From the NCBI GenBank assembly GCA_035489755.1, contig DATGZK010000064.1:36436-100435 (forward strand): a stretch of DNA of 64,000 nt, in the 5' to 3' direction. Below the pieces are notes generated by a model. It was not told where the DNA came from. It made no database searches and was given only the letters and a program-made list of their open reading frames with translations. Position 1 is the first letter of the stretch. Every line of letters starts with the position of its first letter. A program made the translations under genes and the position numbers. Source of the DNA: UBA9160 sp035489755. GTDB taxonomy: Bacteria; Myxococcota_A; UBA9160. Of this stretch, positions 41,714 to 50,684 are shown piece after piece.

Positions 41714-44073
41714 ATCCGCGCCACTCGCTCTTCATCCTCGCACTGGTGCTGGCGGGCACGACAGTCATCATCGCCACCCGGCTCACGTTCGGCACGAACA
41801 TCATGAATCTCATGCCCGCAGGGACCGAGGGTACGCTCGCCGACATCTCGCGGCGCCTTACGGACACAGAGCTCTCGCGCACGATGGTGCTGTGCATCGG
41901 CGCGCCGGATCCGAAGACCGCCGTCGAGGCGGCACACGAGTTCGTCGATGCGCTACGGGCGATGCCGGGCGTCGCATGGGTACGCGGCGGCGTCAATCTC
42001 GACGAGATGAGAGCGGTCTACGAGATCTACTTCCCGCGGCGGTTCTATTTTCTGTCCGACGATCCCTCCCGCATCTCGGAGCTTACGAGCGAAGCGGCGC
42101 TCCGCGCCCAGGCTGCGCGCACCAAGGTGGAGCTCGCGCTGCCCACGGCGCCCCTGCTCAAGCGCCTGATCGCGCCCGATCCGCTTGGAAGCTTCCGGAG
42201 GATTCTCGAGCGCTTCCAGGATCAGCAGCCGCCGCTCGACATGCTCGACGGCCAGTTCGTGACGCGGGACGGGCGGTTTGCGGTGCTGTTCCTCGGGACG
42301 AAGCCCTCGGCTTTCGACGGAAAGGCTCAACAGCGACTTCTGGCTGACCTCCAAGCGCGCTTTGACGAAATCGCCGCGAAGCACGGCGGCGTGCTCACGC
42401 TCGAGAAGAGCGGTGCCAACCTTTTCGCGGTGGCCGCCGAGCGCAGCATTCGCGGCGACGTCGATCTCGTGATGGCGCTCGCGGTGTTGAGTGTCCTGCT
42501 CTGGTTTCACGCGTTCTTTCGTTCCGGTCGGAGTCTTTTGCTGACCGCGGTGCCCATGGTCGCGGGACTTGTGGTGGCGACCGGCCTGGGTGTCCTCGTC
42601 TTCGGTCGCTTGGATGGCCTCACGCTCGGTTTTGGTGCCGCACTGATCGGCGTGGTGGTGGACTATCCGACCTTTCTTCTTTGCCACCTGTGCTTCTCGC
42701 CCCGCCGGAGCGATGCGCAAAGCACGCTAAGACGCACGAGACCCTCGATCGCGCTCGGCGGCCTCACGACCATGGCCAGCTTCGCGGGTCTCGGCCTCAC
42801 CTCCTTTCCCGGATTTCGGCAGATCGCATTCTTCTCCGTTGTCGGTGTGGGTGTTGCCCTCGCGGTGACGCTGTATCTGCTCCCGCCTCTCGTTTCGCCG
42901 GCCGAGCGCGTACCGGCGCTTTCCCGCGCCGTCTCGGGTGCGCTCGGCGCTGTGGTCCTTTGGCTTATGCCGCGTCGAGCGGTTCTCGCTGCGGTGTCCG
43001 GCGTCATTCTCGCCCTCTCGCTTCCGCTCCTCCCCCGACTCGTCTGGGTCGATGACCTCACCAAGCTCTGGCGCATGGATCCAGCGCTGATGGCGGAGGA
43101 CCAGCGGGTCCGGGAGCGGGTATCGCAGTTCGACACCGGCCGCTTCGTGATCGCCTTGGCCCGGGACCGTGAGGCGGCGGTCGTGAAGAACGACGCGGTG
43201 CAGCGCAGGCTCGCAGCTCTCGTGGCGACGGGCGAACTCGGGGGCATGCGCTCCCTCCACTCCTTCCTCTGGTCGCAGGAGCTTCAGCGCGCAAACCGAG
43301 CGGCGCTCCTCGCCGACCCTGGGCTCCCAGCGCGTGTCCTTAACGCGTTCACCGCCGAAGGGTTTCGCGCGAACGCCTTCGGCGGGTTTGCAGCAGCGCT
43401 CGCGGACGAGTCCACCCCACCCCTTGCCTTCGAGGACCTTGCCGCCTCACCCCTCGCCGACCTCGTGCGCCCGCTGCTTGTCGAGCTCGGAAGCGATACG
43501 GCGGTCATCACCTACCTCCTGGGCGTTCGGGATCCGAAGGCCCTGGAAGCCGCCCTGGCGCCCGTGGGGGACGTGCACTTCTTCGATCAGCGCCAGTTCC
43601 TGAACGACGTGTACGCAGAGTTTCGGACAACCACTCTCGAACAGCTCTTCATCGGAAATGGCCTCGTGATCCTGTTGCTCCTCGTGCGCTATCGGCGACT
43701 CCGGCCGGCCGTCGCCGCCTTCTTTCCCTGCACGTTGGTGGCGCTGCTCTTGTTCGGGTCCTTCGCGGCTCTTGGCGTCGAGACGAATCTGATCCATGTC
43801 GTCGGCCTCGACATGGTGATGGGAATGGGCGTCGATTACGGGATCTTCGTGGTCGACAGTGCCGCCGATCCCGAGGAGATGGGCACGACGATGCTCTCGG
43901 TGTTTGTCGGCAGCTTTACGGCGATTCTGACCTTCGGCGTGCTTGCGATCTCCAAGCATCCCGCCCTCCGTGCTCTCGGGATGACGATCGGCGGAGGGCT
44001 CTTCCTCTCGTTCTTGCTGGCACCGCTTGCCCTCTTGCTGGTGGAAGCGCCAAAACGACGCGTGAATGCGTAA
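41710..44073 (+). CDS. MMPL/RND-type exporter
   Basis: A 787-residue RND-superfamily membrane protein of the MMPL (HpnN-like) kind. An N-terminal helix (LFILALVLAGTTVIIATRL) is followed by a ~230-residue periplasmic loop, then five or so helices with GVVVDYPTFLL, a second loop (~430-630), and the final helices with GMGVDYGIFVV. The acidic residues in those two motifs match the proton-coupling positions of RND pumps. It would move the polyene or its lipid form out of the inner membrane. GTGA coupling links it to the LolA-like gene and a lipoprotein gene follows with an 8-bp overlap. Confidence 0.93.
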   Translation: MNPRHSLFILALVLAGTTVIIATRLTFGTNIMNLMPAGTEGTLADISRRLTDTELSRTMVLCIGAPDPKTAVEAAHEFVDALRAMPGVAWVRGGVNLDEMRAVYEIYFPRRFYFLSDDPSRISELTSEAALRAQAARTKVELALPTAPLLKRLIAPDPLGSFRRILERFQDQQPPLDMLDGQFVTRDGRFAVLFLGTKPSAFDGKAQQRLLADLQARFDEIAAKHGGVLTLEKSGANLFAVAAERSIRGDVDLVMALAVLSVLLWFHAFFRSGRSLLLTAVPMVAGLVVATGLGVLVFGRLDGLTLGFGAALIGVVVDYPTFLLCHLCFSPRRSDAQSTLRRTRPSIALGGLTTMASFAGLGLTSFPGFRQIAFFSVVGVGVALAVTLYLLPPLVSPAERVPALSRAVSGALGAVVLWLMPRRAVLAAVSGVILALSLPLLPRLVWVDDLTKLWRMDPALMAEDQRVRERVSQFDTGRFVIALARDREAAVVKNDAVQRRLAALVATGELGGMRSLHSFLWSQELQRANRAALLADPGLPARVLNAFTAEGFRANAFGGFAAALADESTPPLAFEDLAASPLADLVRPLLVELGSDTAVITYLLGVRDPKALEAALAPVGDVHFFDQRQFLNDVYAEFRTTTLEQLFIGNGLVILLLLVRYRRLRPAVAAFFPCTLVALLLFGSFAALGVETNLIHVVGLDMVMGMGVDYGIFVVDSAADPEEMGTTMLSVFVGSFTAILTFGVLAISKHPALRALGMTIGGGLFLSFLLAPLALLLVEAPKRRVNA

Positions 44074-44587
44074 CTCCGCGTACGCACTGGTGATGAGCGC
44101 TGCACTCGCGGCGCCCTTCTCGGGCTGCGCGACGCTCGGCCTCGCGCTGAACCGGGCACTCCCGGACCGGGGACGTGAGTGCCCCGGCCCGCTGGTCCCG
44201 CCCGAGGAGGTGCCCGGTGACTTCATCTTGCGGCAGAACGTTCGGGTGGAAGGGGAAGATCTCGAATGGGCGCTGACCCTCGTGTCGCAAAAGCGCGGGC
44301 CAACCCTGGTGCTGGTCGGCCTTGACCCCTTTGGCGCGAAGCTGTTCACGCTGACGCAGCGAGCTAGCGAAGTCACGGTCGAGCGACCCAGCGGGCGGCT
44401 CCCGCTTCCGCCGGTGAATCTCTTGCGCGATCTTCAGCGCACGCGATTCATGCGTCCTGGGACGCCGCCCGAGTCCGGGGTGACGATGGCATCGGACTCG
44501 GCCGGTACCGTGCGGATCCACCATGCCGTGTGCGGGTACGACACGACGTTCGTGACGGTGAAGGACGAGGCGCTGCCCCCGCCGTGA
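44066..44587 (+). CDS. DUF3261-type lipoprotein
   Basis: A 173-residue predicted lipoprotein: signal peptide with lipobox-like FSGC at ~18-21. The DUF3261 pattern includes LRQNVRVEGEDLEWALTLVSQKRGPTLVLVGLDPFGAKLFTLTQ. DUF3261 proteins are regular members of aryl polyene loci; they resemble LolB-like acceptors, so outer-membrane delivery is likely. It overlaps the exporter by 8 bp. Confidence 0.83.
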   Translation: MRNSAYALVMSAALAAPFSGCATLGLALNRALPDRGRECPGPLVPPEEVPGDFILRQNVRVEGEDLEWALTLVSQKRGPTLVLVGLDPFGAKLFTLTQRASEVTVERPSGRLPLPPVNLLRDLQRTRFMRPGTPPESGVTMASDSAGTVRIHHAVCGYDTTFVTVKDEALPPP

Positions 44588-44601
44588 AAGGTGTCCGAAC
44601 C

Positions 44602-44916
44602 ATGCACCACCGGATCTCGCTGCCGATTGCCTTCGTTCTGCTTGTCCTGGGTTGCGCCAACACGCAAGGCAACACGCAAGGAGATGGGGGGGAGCAGGGG
44701 GCGCGCGCCACCCCCCGCATGCGCTGCCGGACCGAGCTTGAGTACCGCCCGGGCCCGCTCGGCACCGTCGGCCAGTCAACGCCCGTTCAGAAGTGTGAAC
44801 CCATCGAGGTTCCGACCCTCGCCCCCGGTGATCTCCCGAATCCGGGCGGAACGCCGGCGCCCACGACGCAAACGGTGCCGTCGCCGAAGAGCGACGCGCC
44901 GGCGAGCGATCGATGA
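44602..44916 (+). CDS. small putative lipoprotein
   Basis: A 104-residue protein with a signal peptide and lipobox LVLGC followed by an NTQGNTQG repeat and a Pro-rich tail. No domain recognised. Two Cys residues in the mature part (RCRTE and KCEPI) may form a disulfide. The ATG at 44602 was chosen because AAGGTG precedes it, though a GTG at 44584 overlapping the DUF3261 stop (GTGA) is also possible. It sits inside the export operon, which suggests an envelope role. Confidence 0.65.
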   Translation: MHHRISLPIAFVLLVLGCANTQGNTQGDGGEQGARATPRMRCRTELEYRPGPLGTVGQSTPVQKCEPIEVPTLAPGDLPNPGGTPAPTTQTVPSPKSDAPASDR

Positions 44917-45845
44917 AGCTGTGCGGCGCGACGGTCGCCGTGACGGGCGCAACCGGTTTTCTCGGGCGCTATCTCGTTCGGGCGCTGATCGAGCGCGGTG
45001 CACGCGTGGTGGGCGTGGTGCGCACTCCGGAGCGAGGTCGCGACCTCGCGGCACAGGGGGTCGAGCTGCGCCGCGCGGACCTCGCCGAGCGCGAGAACTT
45101 GGCCTCGGCCTTTGCGGGCGTCGACGCGGTCATCTCCAACGCTGCCCTGCTCTCGCTCCGGCCGCGGGCGTGGCAGGAGTTCGTGCGCACGAACGTCGAT
45201 GGAACCGTGCATGTGTTCGAGGCCATGGCGGCCGCAGGCGTGCGCAGAGCGGTGCAGATCTCGTCGGTCTCCGCCTATCGCAACTACCGCTGCCCGGTGC
45301 GTGAGGACCACCCGCTTTACGACGCCGCTACGCACGGCAGCCGCTGGAATGCCTACGGGCTCTCGAAGGCCCTCTCCGAGGAGGCGGCATGGCGGCTCGC
45401 GAAAGAAGGAGGGATCGCGCTCACCGTGCTGCGGCCTTCGGGCATTTATGGAGCCTTCGATCGCAATTTTACCCGGATCCACAAAATTCTTGTGACACGA
45501 CCTCCTGTGACTTTTTATCCTGTATTGATGCGGGTCTGCCTCGTCTATGCCGGTGACGTGGCCGATGCCGCCGTACGCGCGCTTGAAAATCCGGTCGCCG
45601 AGGGCAAGGCGTACAACGTGTCCGGCGATGACCTCTCGACTTGGGCGTTCGCCGAGGCATGGGCGCGCGCGGGCGCGCGGCGCCAGATTCGCATCCCGCT
45701 CCCGCTGCCTTACCGCAGAATCTATTCGGGCGAGCGCATCCGAACTGACCTCGGCTGGCGGCCCCGGCCCTACGATGCGGGGATCCGGGAGCTGCTGGCG
45801 ACGGAGGCGGCCGCGGGGCGCGAGGGCCGGGGAGCGCCTGCCTAG
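44913..45845 (+). CDS. NAD-dependent epimerase/dehydratase family (extended SDR)
   Basis: A 310-residue extended short-chain dehydrogenase. GATGFLGRYL is the NAD(P)-binding TGxxGxxG, SSVSAY supplies the Ser, and YGLSK the YxxxK catalytic pair. RPSGIYG is typical of NDP-sugar epimerases and 3-beta-hydroxysteroid-dehydrogenase-like enzymes. In the operon it could reduce or epimerise a sugar or keto group of the product. ATGA coupling to the lipoprotein gene supports cotranscription. Confidence 0.88.
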   Translation: MKLCGATVAVTGATGFLGRYLVRALIERGARVVGVVRTPERGRDLAAQGVELRRADLAERENLASAFAGVDAVISNAALLSLRPRAWQEFVRTNVDGTVHVFEAMAAAGVRRAVQISSVSAYRNYRCPVREDHPLYDAATHGSRWNAYGLSKALSEEAAWRLAKEGGIALTVLRPSGIYGAFDRNFTRIHKILVTRPPVTFYPVLMRVCLVYAGDVADAAVRALENPVAEGKAYNVSGDDLSTWAFAEAWARAGARRQIRIPLPLPYRRIYSGERIRTDLGWRPRPYDAGIRELLATEAAAGREGRGAPA

Positions 45846-45846
45846 C

Positions 45847-46416
45847 GTGCATCACGGCCGCGCATCGTCTATCCCTCCATTCGTGCGCCTTGCAGCCAGT
45901 TTCCTCCTCGTGGCTGTGGTCTGGCTCGCACCCGGGGCGGTGCGAGGCGACGGACTCGCGTGGACACGCTACGAATCGCAAACCGGGCGCTTCCGCGTCC
46001 TGCTCCCGGCGCCTCCCCTGGCCACGAGCGGCGTCTTCAAGACCCGCGCAGGTTCGGTCCCGGAGGTCGGGGTCGAGACGGAGACCGCAGACCTTGTTCT
46101 CAAGGTCGAACACCATGACCTTCCCCGGCTCGCCTGCCTGTTGCTGCCCGATCAGCGCATCCTCGAGTTCGCCACGTCGGGCTTGCTCGACGACCGGCAT
46201 GGCCGCCTCGAGAGCGAGCAGCGAACCTTCTTTCAGGGCCACCCGGGACGGACGCTGCGCTACGCCCGCACGGATTTGGGAGGTCGCCCAGAGGAGGCGC
46301 GGCTCGTGCTCGTAGGGCAAAGGCTTTACATCGCCGTGGCGCGCGCAGATGGCGCTTCCGATGCACGCGAACAGATCGCGCGCTTTTTCGACTCATTCGA
46401 GTTTTGGGAGGACTAG
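45847..46416 (+). CDS. secreted hypothetical protein
   Basis: A ~189-residue exported protein with a hydrophobic signal sequence (VRLAASFLLVAVVWLAPGAV). The mature part has short beta strands such as WTRYESQTGRFRVLLPAPPL and RTFFQGHPGRTLRYART and ends in ARFFDSFEFWED, a pattern seen in small periplasmic proteins with a PsbP/MoaF-like fold. No named family recognised with confidence. The start may be GTG 45847 or 45883. It is 1 bp after the epimerase stop and 3 bp before the next gene. Confidence 0.7.
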   Translation: MHHGRASSIPPFVRLAASFLLVAVVWLAPGAVRGDGLAWTRYESQTGRFRVLLPAPPLATSGVFKTRAGSVPEVGVETETADLVLKVEHHDLPRLACLLLPDQRILEFATSGLLDDRHGRLESEQRTFFQGHPGRTLRYARTDLGGRPEEARLVLVGQRLYIAVARADGASDAREQIARFFDSFEFWED

Positions 46417-46419
46417 GCG

Positions 46420-47370
46420 ATGGCGAGGCTGTTCCGTTTCGGCGTGCAGGTCCACGACCTTCCGCGCGACGGTTGGAGCGAGCGGGTGCGACGCTTCGAG
46501 GCGCTCGGCTACTCATCGATCTTCTGCCCCGACCACTTCGGGGTGCAGTGGGATCCGACGGTTCTCATCACTGCGGCGGCCGCGGTAACGCAGCGCCTCA
46601 AAGTCGGAACGCTGGTGTATGACATCGACTACCGGCACCCGGTGATTCTCGCCAAGGCCGCGGCGGCTGTGCACCTCGTTTCCGGCGGACGTCACGAGTT
46701 CGGAATCGGGGCCGGCTGGATGCAGAGCGACTATGAGCAAGCGGGCATGACCTACGACCGGCCCGGTGTACGCATCGAACGCCTCGCCGAGGCCCTCGAG
46801 ATTATCCGCTCCATGTGGTTGCACGAGCGGACCTCGTTCACGGGCAAGCACTACCAGATCAAAGACATCGCGCAGGCCGCGAAGCTGCCCAAGGGAGAGC
46901 GCCCGAAAATCCTGATCGGCGGGGGCGGACCGCGCGTGCTTCGGCTGGCCGGTCGCCACGCCGACATCGTGGGCATCAACCCTTCCATGCACGAGGGCAA
47001 GATCACGCCGCAGACCGCCGCCGATCTCGTGCCTGAGCGCGTGCAAGAGAAGATCGGCTGGGTGCGCGACGGTGCACAGCGCGCGGGACGCGCCTTCGAG
47101 GAGATCGAACTCAACTCGCTGGTGTTCGTGGTGGCGATCGCAGAGGACGTGAAGGGGCTGCGGACTGCGATCGCGAAAAACACGGGGATGACCGAGTCTC
47201 AGATCGCGGCGTGCCCCATCTTCCTCACCGGCTCCCCGGCGGAGATCCGCGAGAAGCTCGAGAAGCAGCGCGAGCAGACGGGCATCAGCTACATCGTGAT
47301 CCAGGGAGATGATGTCGACCGCCTCGAGCGCTTTGCGGAGGCGGTGGTGCGACCGCTCAGCGGGAAGTAG
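46420..47370 (+). CDS. luciferase-like (LLM class) flavin/F420-dependent oxidoreductase
   Basis: A 316-residue TIM-barrel luciferase-like enzyme. Family features are LITAAAAVTQRLKVGTLV, GIGAGWMQSDYEQAGM, KILIGGGGPRVLRLAGRHADIVG and PIFLTGSPAEIREKLEK. F420-dependent members (TIGR03621 type) look like this, but FMN use cannot be excluded from the sequence. It is the last gene of the operon started by the ammonia-lyase and overlaps the convergent COG4648 gene by 14 bp. A role in polyene tailoring is possible but unsupported. Confidence 0.87.
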   Translation: MARLFRFGVQVHDLPRDGWSERVRRFEALGYSSIFCPDHFGVQWDPTVLITAAAAVTQRLKVGTLVYDIDYRHPVILAKAAAAVHLVSGGRHEFGIGAGWMQSDYEQAGMTYDRPGVRIERLAEALEIIRSMWLHERTSFTGKHYQIKDIAQAAKLPKGERPKILIGGGGPRVLRLAGRHADIVGINPSMHEGKITPQTAADLVPERVQEKIGWVRDGAQRAGRAFEEIELNSLVFVVAIAEDVKGLRTAIAKNTGMTESQIAACPIFLTGSPAEIREKLEKQREQTGISYIVIQGDDVDRLERFAEAVVRPLSGK

Positions 47371-47968
47371 CAGCCGCTCTGCGAGGGCCCGCGAGCCTGC
47401 GTTTTCGCGCGGTGCGTATCGCGTACTCGCCGGCGAAAAGCGCACCCATGAGGGCATAGGCGAGGACGCCGGTGTAAAGCGTCCACCACGCCAGCGGCGC
47501 CGCGACGGCGAGCCCGGCCACGGCTGCCGCGTTCGCAACGAAGAACACGCACCATGCAATCGTGGCCTGCCGGCAGTGGGGCACCATCTCCTCTTGGAAG
47601 CCTGCCGCGCTGATGCGGCGGGCGACGCGTTCGATGAGCGGTGGCCCGTGCCAGAGGGTCGCCGCGAACACGGCGAAGAGGCCAAGGCTCACCAGCGCAG
47701 GAAGCAAAAGGAGCGCGAGTTCCTTGCCCTCCGCAAGGGCGAGGAGGGCGGCGCCGCCGGCGAGCGCATGCTGTGCGGCGAGGGGCCGGAGCGGCTCGTG
47801 CCCGACCGCGCGGCGGACGCCAAACGAGAGAACAAGTCCGACCAGCACGACCGCTGCAGCGAGGCGCGGTCCCCTGTGCTCGAGCAGAACGCGCAGGGCG
47901 AAGGGGTAGGCGACCAGAGCGGGAATCGCGGCGACGCGCAGCGCGCCTGCCAAGCCTACTCTTCCCAT
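47357..47968 (-). CDS. COG4648-like membrane protein (paralogue)
   Basis: A 203-residue polytopic membrane protein with about five to six helices. HCRQATIAWCVFFVANAAAVAGL and YALMGALFAGEYAIRTARKRR correspond to the segments conserved in the COG4648 protein of aryl polyene clusters and to the product of the gene at 22955. It overlaps the AMP-ligase gene by 13 bp and closes the minus-strand operon that starts at 52323. Confidence 0.75.
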   Translation of the reverse strand: MGRVGLAGALRVAAIPALVAYPFALRVLLEHRGPRLAAAVVLVGLVLSFGVRRAVGHEPLRPLAAQHALAGGAALLALAEGKELALLLLPALVSLGLFAVFAATLWHGPPLIERVARRISAAGFQEEMVPHCRQATIAWCVFFVANAAAVAGLAVAAPLAWWTLYTGVLAYALMGALFAGEYAIRTARKRRLAGPRRAAATSR

Positions 47969-49386
47969 CGCACGACCTTGCCGGAGGGCGTCGTTCGGAG
48001 CTTTTCCACGAACCTGAACTCGCGCGGGATCTTATAGCCAGCGAGGCGCTCGCGGCACAGCGCCACGAGCTCCGCGCGCGGCGGCGGCGCGGCGCGGTTG
48101 ACTGGCTCGATCTCCGCCACAGGAATGTCGCCAAGGTGGGAGTGACAGCGTGCGGACACGCGGCTGCGACGCACCCCCGGATGCTCCTCGAGTACCGCCT
48201 CCACCTCCTCGCAGAAGAACTTCATGCCCGCAAGGTTGATGCGATTGGCCCGCCGACCGGCCAGATGGAGGTCGCCGTCGTCGTCGAACCAGCCCTGGTC
48301 CCCCGTGCGGAAGCCGTCGGGGACAAGCACCTCACGCGCCGGCGTCCAGGGCGAGAGGTAGGCGTCGAACATGCCCGTGCCTCGGATGCAGATCTCGCCG
48401 GTGTGGTCCGGGCCGGTTTGAGCCAAGGGCTTGCCGTCTTCGCCGCGAAGCCACACCTCGTAACCGGACTGAGGTCGGCCCAAGGCTTCCGGCTTGGTCT
48501 CCGCACTCGCGAGGTTGATCACCGGCAACCCCACCTCGATGATGCCCAGCGCCTGGACCAGCGGACGTCCGAAGCGCGCGCGAAACGCCGCCGCGACGCC
48601 CCCCCGCAGTCCTTCGGTCGTCGAGACGGCGAGCCGCACGCTCGCGAGCCCCGCTCCCGATGTGTCCTTTGCCAGGAGGTTGTAGTGAAAGGGCGAGGCG
48701 TAGAAGACGGTTGCACCGGCACGCTGCGCCAGCTCGAGCACGGGACGGGCCAGCGAGCTGGGGGGCAAGCAGACACACGCGCCGCGCGAGAGGTAGAGCA
48801 AGATCGACACCACGAAGTGGTGGGCCATGGGAAGGAGCCACATCACCCGGTCGTCGGGACCGATCGCGAGTCCCTGATTTGCGTTCTCGAGGCGTGCGCA
48901 GATTGCGGCGTGGCCGAGGATCACGCCCTTGCGCTGGCTGGTCGTGCCGGAGGTAAAGCGCAGGTACGCGGGGTGAAGCGCGCGAAAGGCGTCGTCTGCC
49001 TCACCATCGACGGGGGCGAACTCCCGAAGGCGCCTGAGCGTGAGATCGCCTCGGGCCTCGACGAGATGGTGCAGCTGCGCCTCGGCGCAGTGCGCGACGA
49101 GGGCCCGATCGGCGGTGTCCTCGGGGATGGGTGCCAAGCAGCCGCCTGCAGCCAGGATGCCGAGGGCCGTCTCGACAAAGGGGAGGCCTTGCTTCGCGAC
49201 AAGGCCGCAGCGATCGCCCTCCACCATCCCATGCGCGTGTAGCCGCGCCTCGATCGCGCCCACGCGCCGAACGAGAGCGGCGTAGGACACGCTCTCATCC
49301 GGCCTCCCCTCCCTGCCTGCGATGAGGAGGGCTGGCGCGTCGGGTCGGGTGCGGGCCAACGCCCGCACGAGGTCGACGACGTTCAC
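47956..49386 (-). CDS. AMP-dependent acyl-CoA/acyl-ACP ligase
   Basis: A 476-residue adenylate-forming enzyme. The P-loop is RFTSGTTSQRKGVILGH, followed by ALGIIEVGLPVINLAS in place of the YGxTE motif, GFRTGDQGWFDDDGDLHLAGR, and the catalytic C-terminal lysine in TPSGKVVRW. The altered A5 motif suggests an unusual acyl substrate. It stands in an operon with a free ACP, so it probably loads that carrier. The GTG start overlaps the FAD-enzyme stop (GTGA). It is the second ligase of the locus and, unlike the first, has no fused dehydratase. Confidence 0.88.
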   Translation of the reverse strand: MNVVDLVRALARTRPDAPALLIAGREGRPDESVSYAALVRRVGAIEARLHAHGMVEGDRCGLVAKQGLPFVETALGILAAGGCLAPIPEDTADRALVAHCAEAQLHHLVEARGDLTLRRLREFAPVDGEADDAFRALHPAYLRFTSGTTSQRKGVILGHAAICARLENANQGLAIGPDDRVMWLLPMAHHFVVSILLYLSRGACVCLPPSSLARPVLELAQRAGATVFYASPFHYNLLAKDTSGAGLASVRLAVSTTEGLRGGVAAAFRARFGRPLVQALGIIEVGLPVINLASAETKPEALGRPQSGYEVWLRGEDGKPLAQTGPDHTGEICIRGTGMFDAYLSPWTPAREVLVPDGFRTGDQGWFDDDGDLHLAGRRANRINLAGMKFFCEEVEAVLEEHPGVRRSRVSARCHSHLGDIPVAEIEPVNRAAPPPRAELVALCRERLAGYKIPREFRFVEKLRTTPSGKVVRWEE

Positions 49387-50684
49387 CAGGGCGCATCCTT
49401 TTCGCCGAGCCGTTCCACCGCGCTCCGCACCCGCGCGGGCGATACGTCCATGAGTGCCATCCCCCGATCGGCAGCGAGGGCGGCTGCGACTCCGATCGCT
49501 TCGCCCGTAGCAAGCGCAGTCCCGATCACACGCAGCGCGCCGAGCGCCTCATGGCTCGCCGAGAGGCAGCGGCCCGCCATGCCGAGCCGGGGATGCGACG
49601 CTGACACGAGGGCGCCGAGGGGGATGCCACAGGGCCCTTCCGGGTATTCGAAGCGAGCACGCAGATGGTCGTGCCAGAGTTCGATCGGCCAGCTCGAGAG
49701 CGCCACCTCGTCGTCACGACGGCGGCCTCGCAGGACGTCGTCGCGTTCTACGACGACGCACCCACGCAGGCGCCGGGTCTCGCGAACCCCCACGCGGCGC
49801 GGAAAGTCTTCGAGGGAGCAGTGCGCGAACGAAGGGCGCGTCTCGCGCAGGAAGGCGACAATCGCCCGGGCCCAGGTCCGGGCCTGCGTGTGCAGAGAAG
49901 CCAGGTACTCCTCATCGAGCGGGTCGAAGGGACGACCGGGCAAACGCGGTAGATTGAGGGTCACGTACGCCTCGCCCGCCTCCCGCCCGGGGCGCACCAG
50001 TACGGACTCGCATCCCGGAGGCAGGGCCCCGCGGCGCGTCGCCTCGGCCAGCGCGACCGACCATCGAACACGCCCAAAACCGAAGAGCTCCTGCGCGGGA
50101 GCACCTTGCACGCGAAAGATGAACGACGGGGTTTGGAGCCGGTCCGCCGGCGCTTGGTCGCTGGCAGCACCGGCGAGGGCACCCACGGCGGCGTCGCCGG
50201 TGGTGTCGATGACGACGCGGGCCTCAACGCTACTTCGTGTGCCTCCGCGCGTCACTTCGACGCAGCCGGACTCGGAGCTCCCGCCGGAGAGCGTCGCCGA
50301 CACTGCTTCGGCGCCGAGCCAGCAGTCAAGGCCGCTGCGCGCGCTCAAGGCGTGCGCGGCGACGCCCTCCAGCACGGGCGGGAAGGTGGGCACGACCCAT
50401 ACCCGACCTGCACGCTCGGGAGCCCCGGCGCCCCCGGCCGCGCGGAGTGCCCGGGAAAGACGCAGCGGAAACCCGGAGTTTGCGGGGATCGCGTCCCCCG
50501 CCTCGGCGGACAGATAGAGGCCGCAGATGGTATGAACCCACGCGAGCGTGGCGTTGCCGCCAAGCACCTCCGCGCGCTCGACCAGAAGCGTGCGGGCGCC
50601 GAGATCGGCGGCGCAGCATGCCGCTGCCAGGCCCGCCGTACCGCCGCCAGCCACGAGGACGTCGTAGGCGCTCCGCGCACTCAC
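49383..50684 (-). CDS. FAD-dependent oxidoreductase (FAD_oxidored family)
   Basis: A 433-residue flavoprotein with the N-terminal dinucleotide motif VLVAGGGTAGLAAACCAA, GGNATLAWVHTICGLY, and DTTGDAAVGALAG, characteristic of the FAD_oxidored family. PRRVGVRETRRLRG and GMAGRCLSASHEALGALRVIG near the C terminus complete the FAD site. The substrate is unknown; context with an ACP and an AMP-ligase suggests oxidation of a carrier-bound acid. Both ends overlap neighbouring genes by GTGA. Confidence 0.85.
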   Translation of the reverse strand: MSARSAYDVLVAGGGTAGLAAACCAADLGARTLLVERAEVLGGNATLAWVHTICGLYLSAEAGDAIPANSGFPLRLSRALRAAGGAGAPERAGRVWVVPTFPPVLEGVAAHALSARSGLDCWLGAEAVSATLSGGSSESGCVEVTRGGTRSSVEARVVIDTTGDAAVGALAGAASDQAPADRLQTPSFIFRVQGAPAQELFGFGRVRWSVALAEATRRGALPPGCESVLVRPGREAGEAYVTLNLPRLPGRPFDPLDEEYLASLHTQARTWARAIVAFLRETRPSFAHCSLEDFPRRVGVRETRRLRGCVVVERDDVLRGRRRDDEVALSSWPIELWHDHLRARFEYPEGPCGIPLGALVSASHPRLGMAGRCLSASHEALGALRVIGTALATGEAIGVAAALAADRGMALMDVSPARVRSAVERLGEKDAPW

